The notes under the pieces: model-generated
Seen by the model: only the letters and a program-made list of their open reading frames with translations
Database searches by the model: none
Told to the model about the DNA's origin: nothing
Part shown: in pieces, positions 24,422 through 34,510 of the stretch
Numbering within the stretch: the first letter of the stretch is position 1
Layout: each line of letters begins with the position of its first letter
From: SIG603 sp964370635
GTDB lineage: Bacteria; Bacillota; Clostridia; Oscillospirales; Acutalibacteraceae
NCBI GenBank assembly: GCA_964370635.1
Contig: CAYJJU010000014.1
Span: 1 to 61,140, forward strand
Length of the DNA stretch: 61,140 nt
Reading direction: 5' to 3'
Translations under genes and position numbers: made by a program

Positions 24422-26863
24422 TTGAATGTATTGGTAGCGGTAGAGAAGACTAATTATAGCTTTGACAAAGAGTTTTCGTATTCTGTACCGGAAAGCTTGA
24501 GTGATTTAGATTTAGTGGGAAAAAGAGTCACAGTGCCTTTTGGTAAGGGCGACAGCACAAGGATAGCACTTGTGCTAAGTTACCAGCAAAAAGGTAGCAA
24601 GAGCGTTGGTCGACTTAAGGCAATAAAAAATGTGATTGATAACACAGCGGTGCTATCGCATGAAATGATTAAGCTTGTCTATTTCATGAAAGATAGATAT
24701 TTTTGCACTTTTTTTGATGCGATAAAGCTAATGCTTCCCGCAGGACTTTCCTACAAAATCTTATATAGTTATTCGCTTTTAAAAATGGATTTTGAATCAG
24801 ATGATTTATCTGATTTAGAAAAAAAGGTTTTATCTTATTTAAAAAGTGCTAAAAAGCCAGTAAGTTCAGACGAGATTGAAAAAGATTTAGACATAAGCGA
24901 GAGCTCAAATGTTTTCAAAAAATTAATACAAAAAAACTATGTTTTAAAGGAAGATTTTTCAAAGAGAAAACTTGCAGATGCCACTTGTAAAATGATGAGG
25001 GCGGTAGAAAATTTTCAGGGAAATCTATCGCCAAAACAGCAATTTGTGTATGATACTTTGTGTGACATAGGGCAAGTCAGCGTAAAGGAGCTTTTGTATT
25101 TTACAGGCGTTGGGATAAGCGTTTTAAAGTCTTTAGAAAAAAAGGCTGCCGCACAGTTTTATGATGAAGAAATTTATAGAAGACCTGTAAATGTTTATGA
25201 TAAAAAATATGCGGATAAGTCCATATCGCTATCAGACAGTCAAAGTTTTGTCTTTGATGAGCTTGTAGAAAAAATTGAAGAGGAAAAAGCCGAGATTTCA
25301 CTGCTTTATGGTGTAACTGGAAGCGGAAAGACGGCAGTTTTTCTAAAACTTATAGATTACGTGATAGGCAAGGGCAAACAGGCTATTTTAATGGTTCCTG
25401 AAATTGCACTTACCCCACAGACAATAGAGGTGTTTAGAAGAGAGTTTTCAGACGATATTGCGGTTTTTCACAGTGCATTGTCCGTCGGTGAAAGACTCGA
25501 TGAGTGGAAAAGAGTGGAAAGGGGCGAGTGTAAACTTGTTATAGGCACACGCTCTGCCGTATTTGCTCCATTTAAAAACTTAGGGCTCATAGTCATTGAT
25601 GAAGAGCAAGAGCACACGTATAAATCGGAAACGAGTCCGAGATATAGCGCAAAAGACATAGCGAAATTTAGGATAGCATATAATAATTGCCTTTGCATTT
25701 TATCATCGGCAACTCCATCTTTGGAGAGCTATTATATGGTGAAAAAAGACGTATACAGTTTTTATGAGCTCGGCGCAAGGTACGGAAATTCCGTGCTTCC
25801 GACGGTAAGACTCATAGACATGAATGAGGAAGAAAAATTCTTAAACTACAATAGCGTGAGCTTTGAACTTAGTAAAGAGCTCAACAGGAATTTGCAAGAG
25901 GGCAAGCAGTCAATTATTCTGCTTAACAGACGAGGACATCATGCCTATGTGAAATGCAAGACTTGTAGCACAGTGGTAAATTGTCCATCGTGCAGTATTT
26001 CGCTTACTTATCACAGTGCAAACGACAAATTTATGTGTCATTACTGTGGATATTCAAAACCTGCAACGAAAAAATGCGATAACTGCGGGCTTGACACTCT
26101 GGAATTTTCCGGTGCTGGCACACAGAAAATGGAAGTCAATTTAGAGGAAATTGTTCCGGGTGCCAGGGTTTTACGCCTTGATGCGGACACTACCATGGGT
26201 AAATATTCCATGGAAAAAAAGATGGACGCTTTCTCAAGGGGTGAATATGATATTATGGTAGGCACTCAAATGGTGGCAAAGGGACTTAATTTTGAAAATG
26301 TGACGCTGGTAGGCGTAATTTCGGCAGACCAAAGCCTTTTAAGCGATGATTATAGAAGCAATGAGAGAACCTTTGACCTTCTCACTCAGGTAGTGGGCAG
26401 GGCCGGAAGAGGCAAATATGAGGGGCAGGCGATAATTCAAACCACTATCCCTGAAAATATTTACTTGCAGCTTGCGGCAAAACAAGATTATTTTGCATTT
26501 TACGAAATGGAGATAATGTACAGAATGACCATGCTTTATCCTCCTTTTGTAGACATACTTGTGATGGGTTTTGTAGGGAGCGATGAAAAAAAGACCTCTT
26601 TTGCGGCGTCGTGGTTTTTAAGAGAAATTTGCATAATGGCAAGGGAAGATGAATATAAAGACTTGCCACTGAGGATTTTACAGCCATCGCCTGCAAATAT
26701 TGTGAAAATAAGCGACAAATACAGGTATAAGATAATAATAAAAAATAAAAACACAAAAAAATTTAGGGAAATGATTAGCTGTTTGCTTCATAAATTTAGC
26801 AAAGAAAAAGACTTAAAAAATGTAAGCGTCTTTGCAGACCCTAATCCATATATGATAATTTAA
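24422..26863 (+). CDS. priA: Primosomal protein N', replication restart helicase
   Basis: An 813-residue SF2 helicase that reloads the replisome at stalled forks. The N-terminal fork-binding domain is followed by Walker A VTGSGKT near residue 300, the DEEQE Walker B (Q replaces the common H), a zinc-binding insert with CxxC pairs (CKTC, CPSC, CHYC, CDNC) near 515-560, and helicase motifs V/VI (GTQMVAKG, QVVGRAGRG). Length is normal. The TTG start follows AGGAG with 10 bp spacing. coaBC, usually just before priA, is missing. Confidence 0.95.
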   Translation: MNVLVAVEKTNYSFDKEFSYSVPESLSDLDLVGKRVTVPFGKGDSTRIALVLSYQQKGSKSVGRLKAIKNVIDNTAVLSHEMIKLVYFMKDRYFCTFFDAIKLMLPAGLSYKILYSYSLLKMDFESDDLSDLEKKVLSYLKSAKKPVSSDEIEKDLDISESSNVFKKLIQKNYVLKEDFSKRKLADATCKMMRAVENFQGNLSPKQQFVYDTLCDIGQVSVKELLYFTGVGISVLKSLEKKAAAQFYDEEIYRRPVNVYDKKYADKSISLSDSQSFVFDELVEKIEEEKAEISLLYGVTGSGKTAVFLKLIDYVIGKGKQAILMVPEIALTPQTIEVFRREFSDDIAVFHSALSVGERLDEWKRVERGECKLVIGTRSAVFAPFKNLGLIVIDEEQEHTYKSETSPRYSAKDIAKFRIAYNNCLCILSSATPSLESYYMVKKDVYSFYELGARYGNSVLPTVRLIDMNEEEKFLNYNSVSFELSKELNRNLQEGKQSIILLNRRGHHAYVKCKTCSTVVNCPSCSISLTYHSANDKFMCHYCGYSKPATKKCDNCGLDTLEFSGAGTQKMEVNLEEIVPGARVLRLDADTTMGKYSMEKKMDAFSRGEYDIMVGTQMVAKGLNFENVTLVGVISADQSLLSDDYRSNERTFDLLTQVVGRAGRGKYEGQAIIQTTIPENIYLQLAAKQDYFAFYEMEIMYRMTMLYPPFVDILVMGFVGSDEKKTSFAASWFLREICIMAREDEYKDLPLRILQPSPANIVKISDKYRYKIIIKNKNTKKFREMISCLLHKFSKEKDLKNVSVFADPNPYMII

Positions 26864-26878
26864 AGGGAGTGTTAGTGT

Positions 26879-27394
26879 ATGGCAATAAGAAACTTGGTAA
26901 AAACCGGCGACCCGCTTTTAGAAAAACAAAGCAGGCTTGTCGAAAAATTTGATGAAAGACTGTGGGAGCTTTTAGACGACATGAAAGAAACCATGGATTT
27001 AGAAAATGGCGTGGGACTTGCGGCACCGCAGGTAGGCATAATAAGACAGGTGTGTATCGTAGACATAGGCGAGGGCTTAATAGAGCTTATAAATCCTAAA
27101 ATTATAGAGGAAGATGGCACACAGGAAGACATAGAGGGTTGCCTTTCATTTCCCGGGGAATTTGGAATTGTCGAAAGACCACTAAAAGTAAAAGTGACAG
27201 CACAGGACAGACAAGGCGAGCATTTTGAAATGGAAGCAGAGGGCTTTCTTGCAAGGGCATTTTGCCATGAAATAGACCATTTAGGCGGAGTTTTATTTGT
27301 CACAAAGGCAAGTAAAATGCTTACAGCAGAAGAACTTGAAGAGCTTAGACGACAAGATGAAGAAGAGGCAGAAGAAGGAGAAGCAGAAGAGTAA
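26879..27394 (+). CDS. def: Peptide deformylase
   Basis: A 171-residue metalloenzyme that removes the formyl group from new proteins. All three motifs are present: GVGLAAPQ at 44-51, EGCLS at 86-90 and HEIDH at 130-134, which supply the Cys and two His metal ligands. The C-terminal 20 residues are Glu-rich. The stop overlaps the fmt start by one base. Confidence 0.96.
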   Translation: MAIRNLVKTGDPLLEKQSRLVEKFDERLWELLDDMKETMDLENGVGLAAPQVGIIRQVCIVDIGEGLIELINPKIIEEDGTQEDIEGCLSFPGEFGIVERPLKVKVTAQDRQGEHFEMEAEGFLARAFCHEIDHLGGVLFVTKASKMLTAEELEELRRQDEEEAEEGEAEE

Positions 27395-28317
27395 TGCGAA
27401 TAATTTTTATGGGCACACCCGATTTTGCGGTTGAATCGCTTGAAAAATTAATAGAAGAGGGTCATGAGATACTTGCAGTGTTTTGTCAACCCGATAAGGC
27501 GGTGGGCAGAGGCAAAAAAATACAAATGCCGCCTGTAAAGCAAGTCGCCTTAAATCATGGAATACAAGTGTATCAGCCCCTAAAACTTCGTGACAATATG
27601 GAAGAGATTAGAAACATTAATCCCGACTGTATAGTAGTTGTGGCTTACGGCAAGCTTTTGCCCGAGGAGGTTTTATCCATACCAAAATACGGCTGCGTAA
27701 ACGTGCATGGCTCGCTTTTACCAAAATACCGAGGTGCGGCACCCATACAGTGGGCAGTGTTAAACGGCGATGAAACGACAGGTGTCACAACTATGCTTAT
27801 GGATAAGGGCATGGACACAGGCGATATGCTTGAAAAGTGTGAAATAAAAATTGAAGAAGACGACACTTCGGGCACTATATTTGAAAAATTAAAGTCGGTC
27901 GGTGCCAAGCTTTTGATAAATACATTAAAGAGGCTCGAAAAAGGTGAAATTACACCTCAAAAGCAAGATGATGAGCTTTACACACATGCACCAATGATAA
28001 ATAAAGACATGTGCCAGGTAGATTTTAAATTAACGGCAAAAGAAGTTAATAATAAAATTAGAGGCTTAAACCCATGGCCTACCGCCACGGCGATAGTAAG
28101 TGGGAAGAAAATTAAAATACATGCGGCAAAAGTATTAGACGACAGCGGAGAAGCCGGAAAAATATTTATTAAAGATGGATATTTATGTGTTTACTGTGGA
28201 AGTAAAGCTTTAATGCTTTGCGAGATACAGGCAGAAAATGCGAAGAGAATGACAAGTAAAGCATATTTACTTGGTAACAAGATAGATATGGACAAAGAAA
28301 GTTTTGAGTTGCTTTAA
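27394..28317 (+). CDS. fmt: Methionyl-tRNA formyltransferase
   Basis: A 307-residue enzyme that formylates initiator Met-tRNA with 10-formyl-THF. The start MRIIFMGTPDFAVESL, the active-site segment NVHGSLLPKYRGAAPIQWA (Asn, His) and the C-terminal OB domain with LNPWPTA are diagnostic. It functions as a pair with def, which it overlaps by one base. Confidence 0.96.
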   Translation: MRIIFMGTPDFAVESLEKLIEEGHEILAVFCQPDKAVGRGKKIQMPPVKQVALNHGIQVYQPLKLRDNMEEIRNINPDCIVVVAYGKLLPEEVLSIPKYGCVNVHGSLLPKYRGAAPIQWAVLNGDETTGVTTMLMDKGMDTGDMLEKCEIKIEEDDTSGTIFEKLKSVGAKLLINTLKRLEKGEITPQKQDDELYTHAPMINKDMCQVDFKLTAKEVNNKIRGLNPWPTATAIVSGKKIKIHAAKVLDDSGEAGKIFIKDGYLCVYCGSKALMLCEIQAENAKRMTSKAYLLGNKIDMDKESFELL

Positions 28318-28338
28318 TGCGACTAAGTGGAGAATAAA

Positions 28339-29673
28339 ATGCAAATTAATGCTAGAAATGTGGCACTTGAGGCACTTTTACAAGTTAGTGAAAATGAAGG
28401 CTACTCAAACATAGTGCTGGACAAAACACTTAGAAAATACGATATGGACAAAAGGGACAAAGCGCTTTGCAGCACGATTTTTTACGGAGTTTTGGAAAAA
28501 AGAATTACACTAGATTTTTATATTTCTAAATTTCTAAAAAATCCAAATTGGGAAATTAATGGGCAGGTGCAAGAAATTTTGCGCATTGCGGTGTATCAGA
28601 TAATGTATCTTGATAAAATTCCCGAAAATGCCGTGGTAAACGAGGCGGTAGACGCCGTAAAGGCCATAAAGAAACAAAACTTTGCAGGCTTTGTAAATGC
28701 TGTTTTAAGAGAGCTTTTGAGAAACAAAGACAAAATTTCTCTGCCTTTATCAAATTCTATTGAAGATTTAAGCATAAGGTATTCAGTTCCTTATGATTTG
28801 ATAGAGATGTGGTGTGATGCCTACTCAAAAGAAGTGTGCATCAAGATACTTGAAAGCCTTTCACAAAGGGCAAAAACCTATGTAAGGGTAAATTCTACAA
28901 AGCTTGACAGAAAAACTTTTGTAGAGAGCTTTACAGACAGTGAAATCATGCCAACGCCATATTATGGACTCGACAATGCCTGCTCGCTTGTAAAACCGGG
29001 CAGCCTTACAAGCATGAAACAGTTTGAAGATGGACTGTTTCACGTGCAGGACTTATCGTCGCAGTATCTCTGTAAACTAATTGACCCTAAACCATCAGAA
29101 ATTGTTGTAGATTGTTGCTCTGCTCCGGGCGGAAAGACCTTTACTATGGCACAAAAAATGGAAAACAGCGGTAAAATTTATGCATATGACCTTTACAAGG
29201 GGCGTGTAAAGCTTATTCGCGAGGGCGCATACAGGCTAGGACTTAAAAATGTGCTTGCCAGCATGAGAGATGCCACAAGCGATAGAGAATGTGAAGTGGA
29301 CAATGCGGATAAAGTGCTTTGTGATGTGCCGTGTTCGGGTTTTGGAACCATAAGAAGAAAGCCTGAAATTAGATATAAAGACTTAGAAAGTATTCATGAA
29401 CTTCCTGAAATTCAGTTTGACATACTTAAAAAATCCTCGAATTATTTAAGTAAAGGTGGACTACTTGTCTATTCGACCTGTACCTTAAATCCTTTGGAAA
29501 ACGATGAGGTTGTAGAGCGGTTTTTAAGAGAGTGTAAAGGCTTTGAGCCTGTAAGTATTCCAAGACTTGACACAGTGGAAAGAGTTATAGACGAGCCACT
29601 TTATCAGCAGACATTAATGCCTTTTTGTGCAGATATCGACGGTTTTTTCGTGGCAATGTTTAGAAAATTGTAA
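28339..29673 (+). CDS. rsmB: 16S rRNA m5C967 methyltransferase
   Basis: A 444-residue protein with an N-terminal NusB-like RNA-binding domain (NARNVALEALLQVSENEGYSN) and a SAM domain containing CCSAPGGKT, the motif DVPCSGFGTIRRKPEI and the catalytic STCTLNPLEN Cys. This is the standard RsmB architecture. I prefer the ATG at 28339, with GGAG 6 bp upstream, over the GTG at 28327, which includes that site. Confidence 0.95.
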   Translation: MQINARNVALEALLQVSENEGYSNIVLDKTLRKYDMDKRDKALCSTIFYGVLEKRITLDFYISKFLKNPNWEINGQVQEILRIAVYQIMYLDKIPENAVVNEAVDAVKAIKKQNFAGFVNAVLRELLRNKDKISLPLSNSIEDLSIRYSVPYDLIEMWCDAYSKEVCIKILESLSQRAKTYVRVNSTKLDRKTFVESFTDSEIMPTPYYGLDNACSLVKPGSLTSMKQFEDGLFHVQDLSSQYLCKLIDPKPSEIVVDCCSAPGGKTFTMAQKMENSGKIYAYDLYKGRVKLIREGAYRLGLKNVLASMRDATSDRECEVDNADKVLCDVPCSGFGTIRRKPEIRYKDLESIHELPEIQFDILKKSSNYLSKGGLLVYSTCTLNPLENDEVVERFLRECKGFEPVSIPRLDTVERVIDEPLYQQTLMPFCADIDGFFVAMFRKL

Positions 29674-29718
29674 TATTTTTTTAAATTTTTGCGAAACTTA
29701 TTAAAAGGAGATTGCAAT

Positions 29719-30747
29719 TTGTGTAAAAATGATATAAAATCAATGCATTTAGAGGAAATACAGACAGAATTTAGTAAAATGAACTTGCCCAAATTTAGGG
29801 CAGGACAAGTTTATAAATGGCTGCATCAAGGCGTTTGTGATTTTAACGAAATGACAGATGTGTCAAAACAGTTGAGGGCGACACTTGATGAAAAATTCTT
29901 TATTGCAAGTTGTGAAATTAAGACAAAAAGAGTGTCTGAAATTGACGGCACAGTAAAATATCTTTTTAAACTTTTTGATGGCAATTTGATAGAGGCTGTT
30001 ATAATGAGGTACAAGCACGGCATATCTATTTGTATTTCAAGTCAAGTCGGGTGTAAAATGGGATGCACCTTCTGTGCTACCGGCAAGATGGGCTTTACCA
30101 GAGATTTGCTCCCCTCAGAAATGCTTTCTCAAGTGCTTACGGCGCAAAATGATATAGGAGAAAGAATTTCAAACATAGTTTTAATGGGTATGGGAGAACC
30201 GCTTGATAATTATGACAATGTATTAAAATTTTTAAAATTAGTTTCAAACGAACAAGGACTTAACATAGGCATGAGGCATATATCGCTGTCTACCTGTGGC
30301 CTTGTCGATAAAATAGATAAATTAAGGGAAGAAAAATTACAGCTTACCCTGTCTGTGTCCTTACATGCAAGTGATGATACGGTAAGGGCTGAGATGATGC
30401 CTATAAATAAGCGCTATAACATAGATAGTCTGCTTAAGGCATGTAAACATTATGTAGAGCATACAGGAAGAAGAATTTCTTTTGAATATGCTATGATAGA
30501 TGGTGTAAATGACAGTGAAAGGCAAGCAAAAGAACTTGCTGTAAAGCTTAAAGGAATTTTATGCCATATAAATTTGATACCTGTAAACAGTGTAAAGGGT
30601 ACAAGCTTTTCAAAAAGCAAGGGGCAGGCGCTTAAAAATTTTGTGAGCGTTCTTGAAAGTAGAGGTTTTACCGCAACTGTGAGGCGTACTTTAGGTTCAG
30701 ACATCAATGCCTCATGTGGACAGTTAAAAGCCGAAAATGGAAATTAG
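29719..30747 (+). CDS. rlmN: Dual-specificity RNA methyltransferase RlmN
   Basis: A 342-residue radical SAM enzyme that makes m2A2503 in 23S rRNA and m2A37 in some tRNAs. The iron-sulfur motif is CKMGCTFC (Cys 112, 116, 119 from the chosen start); GMGEPLDNYDNV and RRTLGSDINASCGQL, the latter with the C-terminal catalytic Cys, follow. The TTG at 29719 is chosen because AAAGGAG lies 8 bp upstream; the frame stays open to 29689 but includes that site. Confidence 0.95.
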   Translation: MCKNDIKSMHLEEIQTEFSKMNLPKFRAGQVYKWLHQGVCDFNEMTDVSKQLRATLDEKFFIASCEIKTKRVSEIDGTVKYLFKLFDGNLIEAVIMRYKHGISICISSQVGCKMGCTFCATGKMGFTRDLLPSEMLSQVLTAQNDIGERISNIVLMGMGEPLDNYDNVLKFLKLVSNEQGLNIGMRHISLSTCGLVDKIDKLREEKLQLTLSVSLHASDDTVRAEMMPINKRYNIDSLLKACKHYVEHTGRRISFEYAMIDGVNDSERQAKELAVKLKGILCHINLIPVNSVKGTSFSKSKGQALKNFVSVLESRGFTATVRRTLGSDINASCGQLKAENGN

Positions 30748-30789
30748 GCTTAAATTTAGTCGCCAAAGGGTGACGGATAGGAGTAGTTT

Positions 30790-31527
30790 ATGATTGAAAT
30801 TCATGCATTGACAGACACGGGGGCAGTTCGCTCCAACAATCAAGATAAATTTGCGATATCAAAAATTTCCGATGCATGTGCATGGTCTATAGTGTGCGAT
30901 GGCATGGGCGGAGTCAACGGCGGAAGCGTTGCAAGTGAAATTGCGAGTGAAACGATAAAACAAGTTTTAAAAGATGAGTTTAGCGAAGATTTGCTTCCTG
31001 ACGAAATAGTCGACATCTTAAATAGGGCAATTTTTATGGCAAATGAAAAAGTTTATGACAAGTCTGTAGAAGATGTTGAGCTTAAGGGGATGGGCACTAC
31101 AGTAATAATTTCGGTGCTTGTTGGATTTAAACTTTATACCGCTCATGTTGGAGATAGTAGAGTTTATTTAAAGACCATAGATGGAATTGAGCAGGTTACA
31201 AAAGACCATTCTTATGTTCAAAATTTGATAGATAGCGGGGAGATAACTCCTTTAGAGGCGTTGACTCATCCGCATAAAAATATAATAACTCGTTCTGTCG
31301 GAGGCAGAAAAAGTGCGCAGTGTGATATAAATATTTTTAATGTTTATCCGGGCGATGTAGTAATCAGCTGTACAGATGGACTTAGCAATTATTTTAAAGA
31401 CACGGACACTTTGCTTGACTTTGTCGAAAACACAGAGCCAGAGCGCTTAGCACAGGAACTGGTTAATTTTGCAAATAACTGTGGTGGACATGATAATATC
31501 ACGGTTGCGACTATACACTTAATGTAA
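30790..31527 (+). CDS. prpC: PP2C-type Ser/Thr protein phosphatase
   Basis: A 245-residue PPM phosphatase. Metal-binding Asp motifs are complete: TGAVRSNNQDKF, VCDGMGG, HVGDSRVYL and a final GGHDNITV. It reverses phosphorylation by the adjacent kinase PrkC; the pair controls cell wall and translation factors in Firmicutes. AGGAG precedes the ATG. The kinase gene follows after 14 bp. Confidence 0.95.
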   Translation: MIEIHALTDTGAVRSNNQDKFAISKISDACAWSIVCDGMGGVNGGSVASEIASETIKQVLKDEFSEDLLPDEIVDILNRAIFMANEKVYDKSVEDVELKGMGTTVIISVLVGFKLYTAHVGDSRVYLKTIDGIEQVTKDHSYVQNLIDSGEITPLEALTHPHKNIITRSVGGRKSAQCDINIFNVYPGDVVISCTDGLSNYFKDTDTLLDFVENTEPERLAQELVNFANNCGGHDNITVATIHLM

Positions 31528-31541
31528 AGGATGGCGTATTA

Positions 31542-33611
31542 ATGGATAAATATATTGGAAAAAGAGTAGATGGCAGATATGAAATACACGAGCTTATAGG
31601 TGCAGGCGGAATGTCCTATGTGTATAGGGCGTTTGATAATCAAACACAGACTTGGGTTGCTGTGAAAATTCTAAAGGAAGAATTTTCTGAAAATAGCGAA
31701 TTTTTGCGCAGATTTAGAAATGAATCTCGTGCAATTGCAATGCTTTCACATCCAAATATCGTAAAAGTGCTGGATGTTAGCTTTGGCGATAAAATTCAGT
31801 ACATAGTAATGGAATTTATAGACGGCATAACACTTAAAGATTATATCTCTAAGAAAAATGTTCTTTTATGGAATGAAGCAGCGTTTTTTATTTCTCAAAT
31901 TTTAAGGGCACTGCAACATGCACATGAAAAAGGCATAATTCACAGGGACATCAAGCCGCAAAATATCATGCTTTTGCAAGATGGAACCATAAAGGTTACA
32001 GACTTTGGCATAGCAAGGTTTATACAAGGCGACACACAAACAATGACAGACAAGGCGCTAGGCTCGGTGCATTATATTGCGCCCGAGCAGGCTAGGGGTG
32101 ACTTTACAAATGATAAGGCAGACATCTATTCCTTAGGCGTAATGCTTTATGAAATGATAACAGGACAGCTTCCGTTTGAGGCGGAAACTGCCGTTTCTGT
32201 TGCAATAATGCAGCTTCAAGAAATTCCCGTAAAGCCCAGAGAAATTAATCCTGAAATACCCATAGGCCTTGAAGAGATAACCATGCACGCCATGGAGAAA
32301 AAACCCGGAATGAGATTTTTATCTGCAAGAGAAATGCTTGCCGATGTTGAATATTTCAGACGCAATCCGTCGACAGTGTTCTCGTATGCAAGACAACAAA
32401 GCTTGCAAGAAACAAAGCAAATGGATTTATATGAGCAAATAAAGCCGGTGCCGACCCGCACTGCCGTAAAAGCTGAAACATATAATGATAATTATGAGTA
32501 TGAAGAAGAGCTTGTAAAATCTAAAAACCACGCGAGAGGCTCTATGATTATCACAGGCGTAATTTCTGCCTGCGTTGTAGCAGTACTTGCGCTGGGTATT
32601 TACTTCATAACTACCATGATGTCACAATCAGAAGACCCGATAGAAGACGAGATTTTGCTTCCAAACTTTGTGGGACTAAATTACTATGACGACATTGCGA
32701 CTAACAGAGAATATACAGAAAATTTTGATTTTGTCATAACAGAAACAAACGACGACACAAAAGAACCAGGAGAAGTAGTTAGACAATCACCCGATGCCGA
32801 CATTATGGTGAAAATTGGCAGGGAGATAGACCTTGTTGTAAATAAGGAAGAGGGTGACGAGGACAATGCGCCTGTTCCTGAAGTTACGGGAGAAAATCAA
32901 AATGACGCCTACAATTTAATTACAGAAGCAGGATTTAAGCCCGAAATTGAGACTGTAAATGACGATGAAACTCCATCAGGCTACGTTATATCGACAAATC
33001 CTGTAGCGAGCACCGTGATTAAAAAAGGCGAAGTTGTTACTATTTTTGTAAGTAAGGGACCATCAGAGATACAAGTATCTGTGCCTGATGTTGACGAGCT
33101 ATCGCTTTCTCATGCAACACAGCTCATAGAGTCGGCAGGGCTTAAGGTAGAAGTAGAATATGACGACGAAAGCGATAAGCCAAAAGACACGGTTTTAGGC
33201 TCGACACCGTCAGCCGATGAGAAAATTTCAGAAGGCTCTATAGTCATGCTGCAAGTGAGCTCGGGTAAAAATTCTATAAAAAATTACACTTATGCCTTCC
33301 CAATGCCTACACAGGTAAACGATGACTTGCTAATTGAAGTTTATCTTGACGGCGTAGTCATTAAGACGGCTACAATCAACCCTGCATATTCTGGAACTTA
33401 CAATGCAGAATTTGAGGGTAAAACGGGTGTATCTAATATAGTAATTCAGCTTGAAGACCAAGATTATATCTATGCTACAATAGATTTTGATACGGGAGAG
33501 GTAAGCATAACTTCGCAAAATCCATTTGTATGGGTGACACCTACACCAGAGCCTCCTCCGGCAACACCGACCCCTGCACCAACGGAGTCAAGCGAAGACC
33601 CACTAGGTTAA
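31542..33611 (+). CDS. prkC: Membrane Ser/Thr kinase with PASTA domains
   Basis: A 689-residue receptor-type kinase. The cytoplasmic kinase domain spans about 10-275 with GAGGMSYVY, Lys42, HRDIKPQN at 134-141 and DFG at 154-156. A membrane helix lies at about 336-358. Outside are three PASTA repeats (about 371-437, 443-511 and 512-580), the first divergent, then a domain without PASTA features and a Pro/Thr-rich tail. PASTA domains sense muropeptides or lipid II, and in spores the protein links peptidoglycan fragments to germination. Confidence 0.95.
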   Translation: MDKYIGKRVDGRYEIHELIGAGGMSYVYRAFDNQTQTWVAVKILKEEFSENSEFLRRFRNESRAIAMLSHPNIVKVLDVSFGDKIQYIVMEFIDGITLKDYISKKNVLLWNEAAFFISQILRALQHAHEKGIIHRDIKPQNIMLLQDGTIKVTDFGIARFIQGDTQTMTDKALGSVHYIAPEQARGDFTNDKADIYSLGVMLYEMITGQLPFEAETAVSVAIMQLQEIPVKPREINPEIPIGLEEITMHAMEKKPGMRFLSAREMLADVEYFRRNPSTVFSYARQQSLQETKQMDLYEQIKPVPTRTAVKAETYNDNYEYEEELVKSKNHARGSMIITGVISACVVAVLALGIYFITTMMSQSEDPIEDEILLPNFVGLNYYDDIATNREYTENFDFVITETNDDTKEPGEVVRQSPDADIMVKIGREIDLVVNKEEGDEDNAPVPEVTGENQNDAYNLITEAGFKPEIETVNDDETPSGYVISTNPVASTVIKKGEVVTIFVSKGPSEIQVSVPDVDELSLSHATQLIESAGLKVEVEYDDESDKPKDTVLGSTPSADEKISEGSIVMLQVSSGKNSIKNYTYAFPMPTQVNDDLLIEVYLDGVVIKTATINPAYSGTYNAEFEGKTGVSNIVIQLEDQDYIYATIDFDTGEVSITSQNPFVWVTPTPEPPPATPTPAPTESSEDPLG

Positions 33612-33622
33612 GGAGACTATTC

Positions 33623-34510
33623 ATGAAATCAGAAATAGGACGCACTTTAAAGGGTATAGCCGGTTTTTACTATGTCAAAACAGATAGCGGAATTATTACT
33701 TGCAAGGCAAGGGGTAAATTTAGAAAAGATAAAATTACCCCCCTTGTGGGCGACAAGGTAGTTGTGATGTATGAAAACATGGACGACGGTGTTATTACAG
33801 AAATTTTTGATAGAAAAAATTCCTTAGTAAGACCCCCTATATCAAACATTGATAAGCTATTTATAGTGGTATCACTTGTAGACCCATCGCCTAATTTACT
33901 CCTTATTGATAAGACTATCGCGCTGACGCAGCTGAAAAATATAGAGCCGATAGTGCTTATAAATAAGACGGATTTAAAAGACAGTGCCGAAATTTTTGAT
34001 ATTTATAATCAGACAGGTATTAAATGTATTCCGGTGTGCGGAAAGACCGGCAAGGGGATAGACGAGATTAGGCCTCTTTTAAAATCCTCGATATCGGCAT
34101 TCACAGGAAACAGCGGTGTTGGAAAATCTACACTCTTAAATTACCTGTATGAAGAACTGAATCTGCAAACAGGACAAATAAGTAAAAAACTTGGACGTGG
34201 TAGGCACACCACAAGACATGTGGAGCTTTTTGAAACCGGTGACGGTGGATATGTTGCGGACACTCCGGGTTTTTCAAGTCTTGATTTTGATATTAAAGAT
34301 GTATCGTTATTACAACACGGTTTTAAGGAATTTGAACCGTATTTATTCACCTGTAAATTTAACTCCTGTACCCATACCTGTGAAAAGGGCTGTGCGGTAT
34401 TAGAGGCGGTAGATGAGGGGAAAATACAAAAATCCAGAATTACAAGTTATATTAGTATTTACGAAAGTATAAAGGACGTGAAAACATGGCAGAATTCAAA
34501 AAATGCATGA
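33623..34510 (+). CDS. rsgA: Ribosome small-subunit-dependent GTPase A
   Basis: A 295-residue circularly permuted GTPase that acts late in 30S assembly. An N-terminal OB domain precedes the G4 motif NKTD, which comes before the P-loop GNSGVGKST, and a C-terminal zinc knuckle includes CTHTCEKGC. The ATG at 33623 with AGGAG 7 bp upstream is preferred; the longer frame overlaps the prkC end. rpe, usually next in this cluster, is absent and thiN overlaps directly. Confidence 0.95.
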   Translation: MKSEIGRTLKGIAGFYYVKTDSGIITCKARGKFRKDKITPLVGDKVVVMYENMDDGVITEIFDRKNSLVRPPISNIDKLFIVVSLVDPSPNLLLIDKTIALTQLKNIEPIVLINKTDLKDSAEIFDIYNQTGIKCIPVCGKTGKGIDEIRPLLKSSISAFTGNSGVGKSTLLNYLYEELNLQTGQISKKLGRGRHTTRHVELFETGDGGYVADTPGFSSLDFDIKDVSLLQHGFKEFEPYLFTCKFNSCTHTCEKGCAVLEAVDEGKIQKSRITSYISIYESIKDVKTWQNSKNA

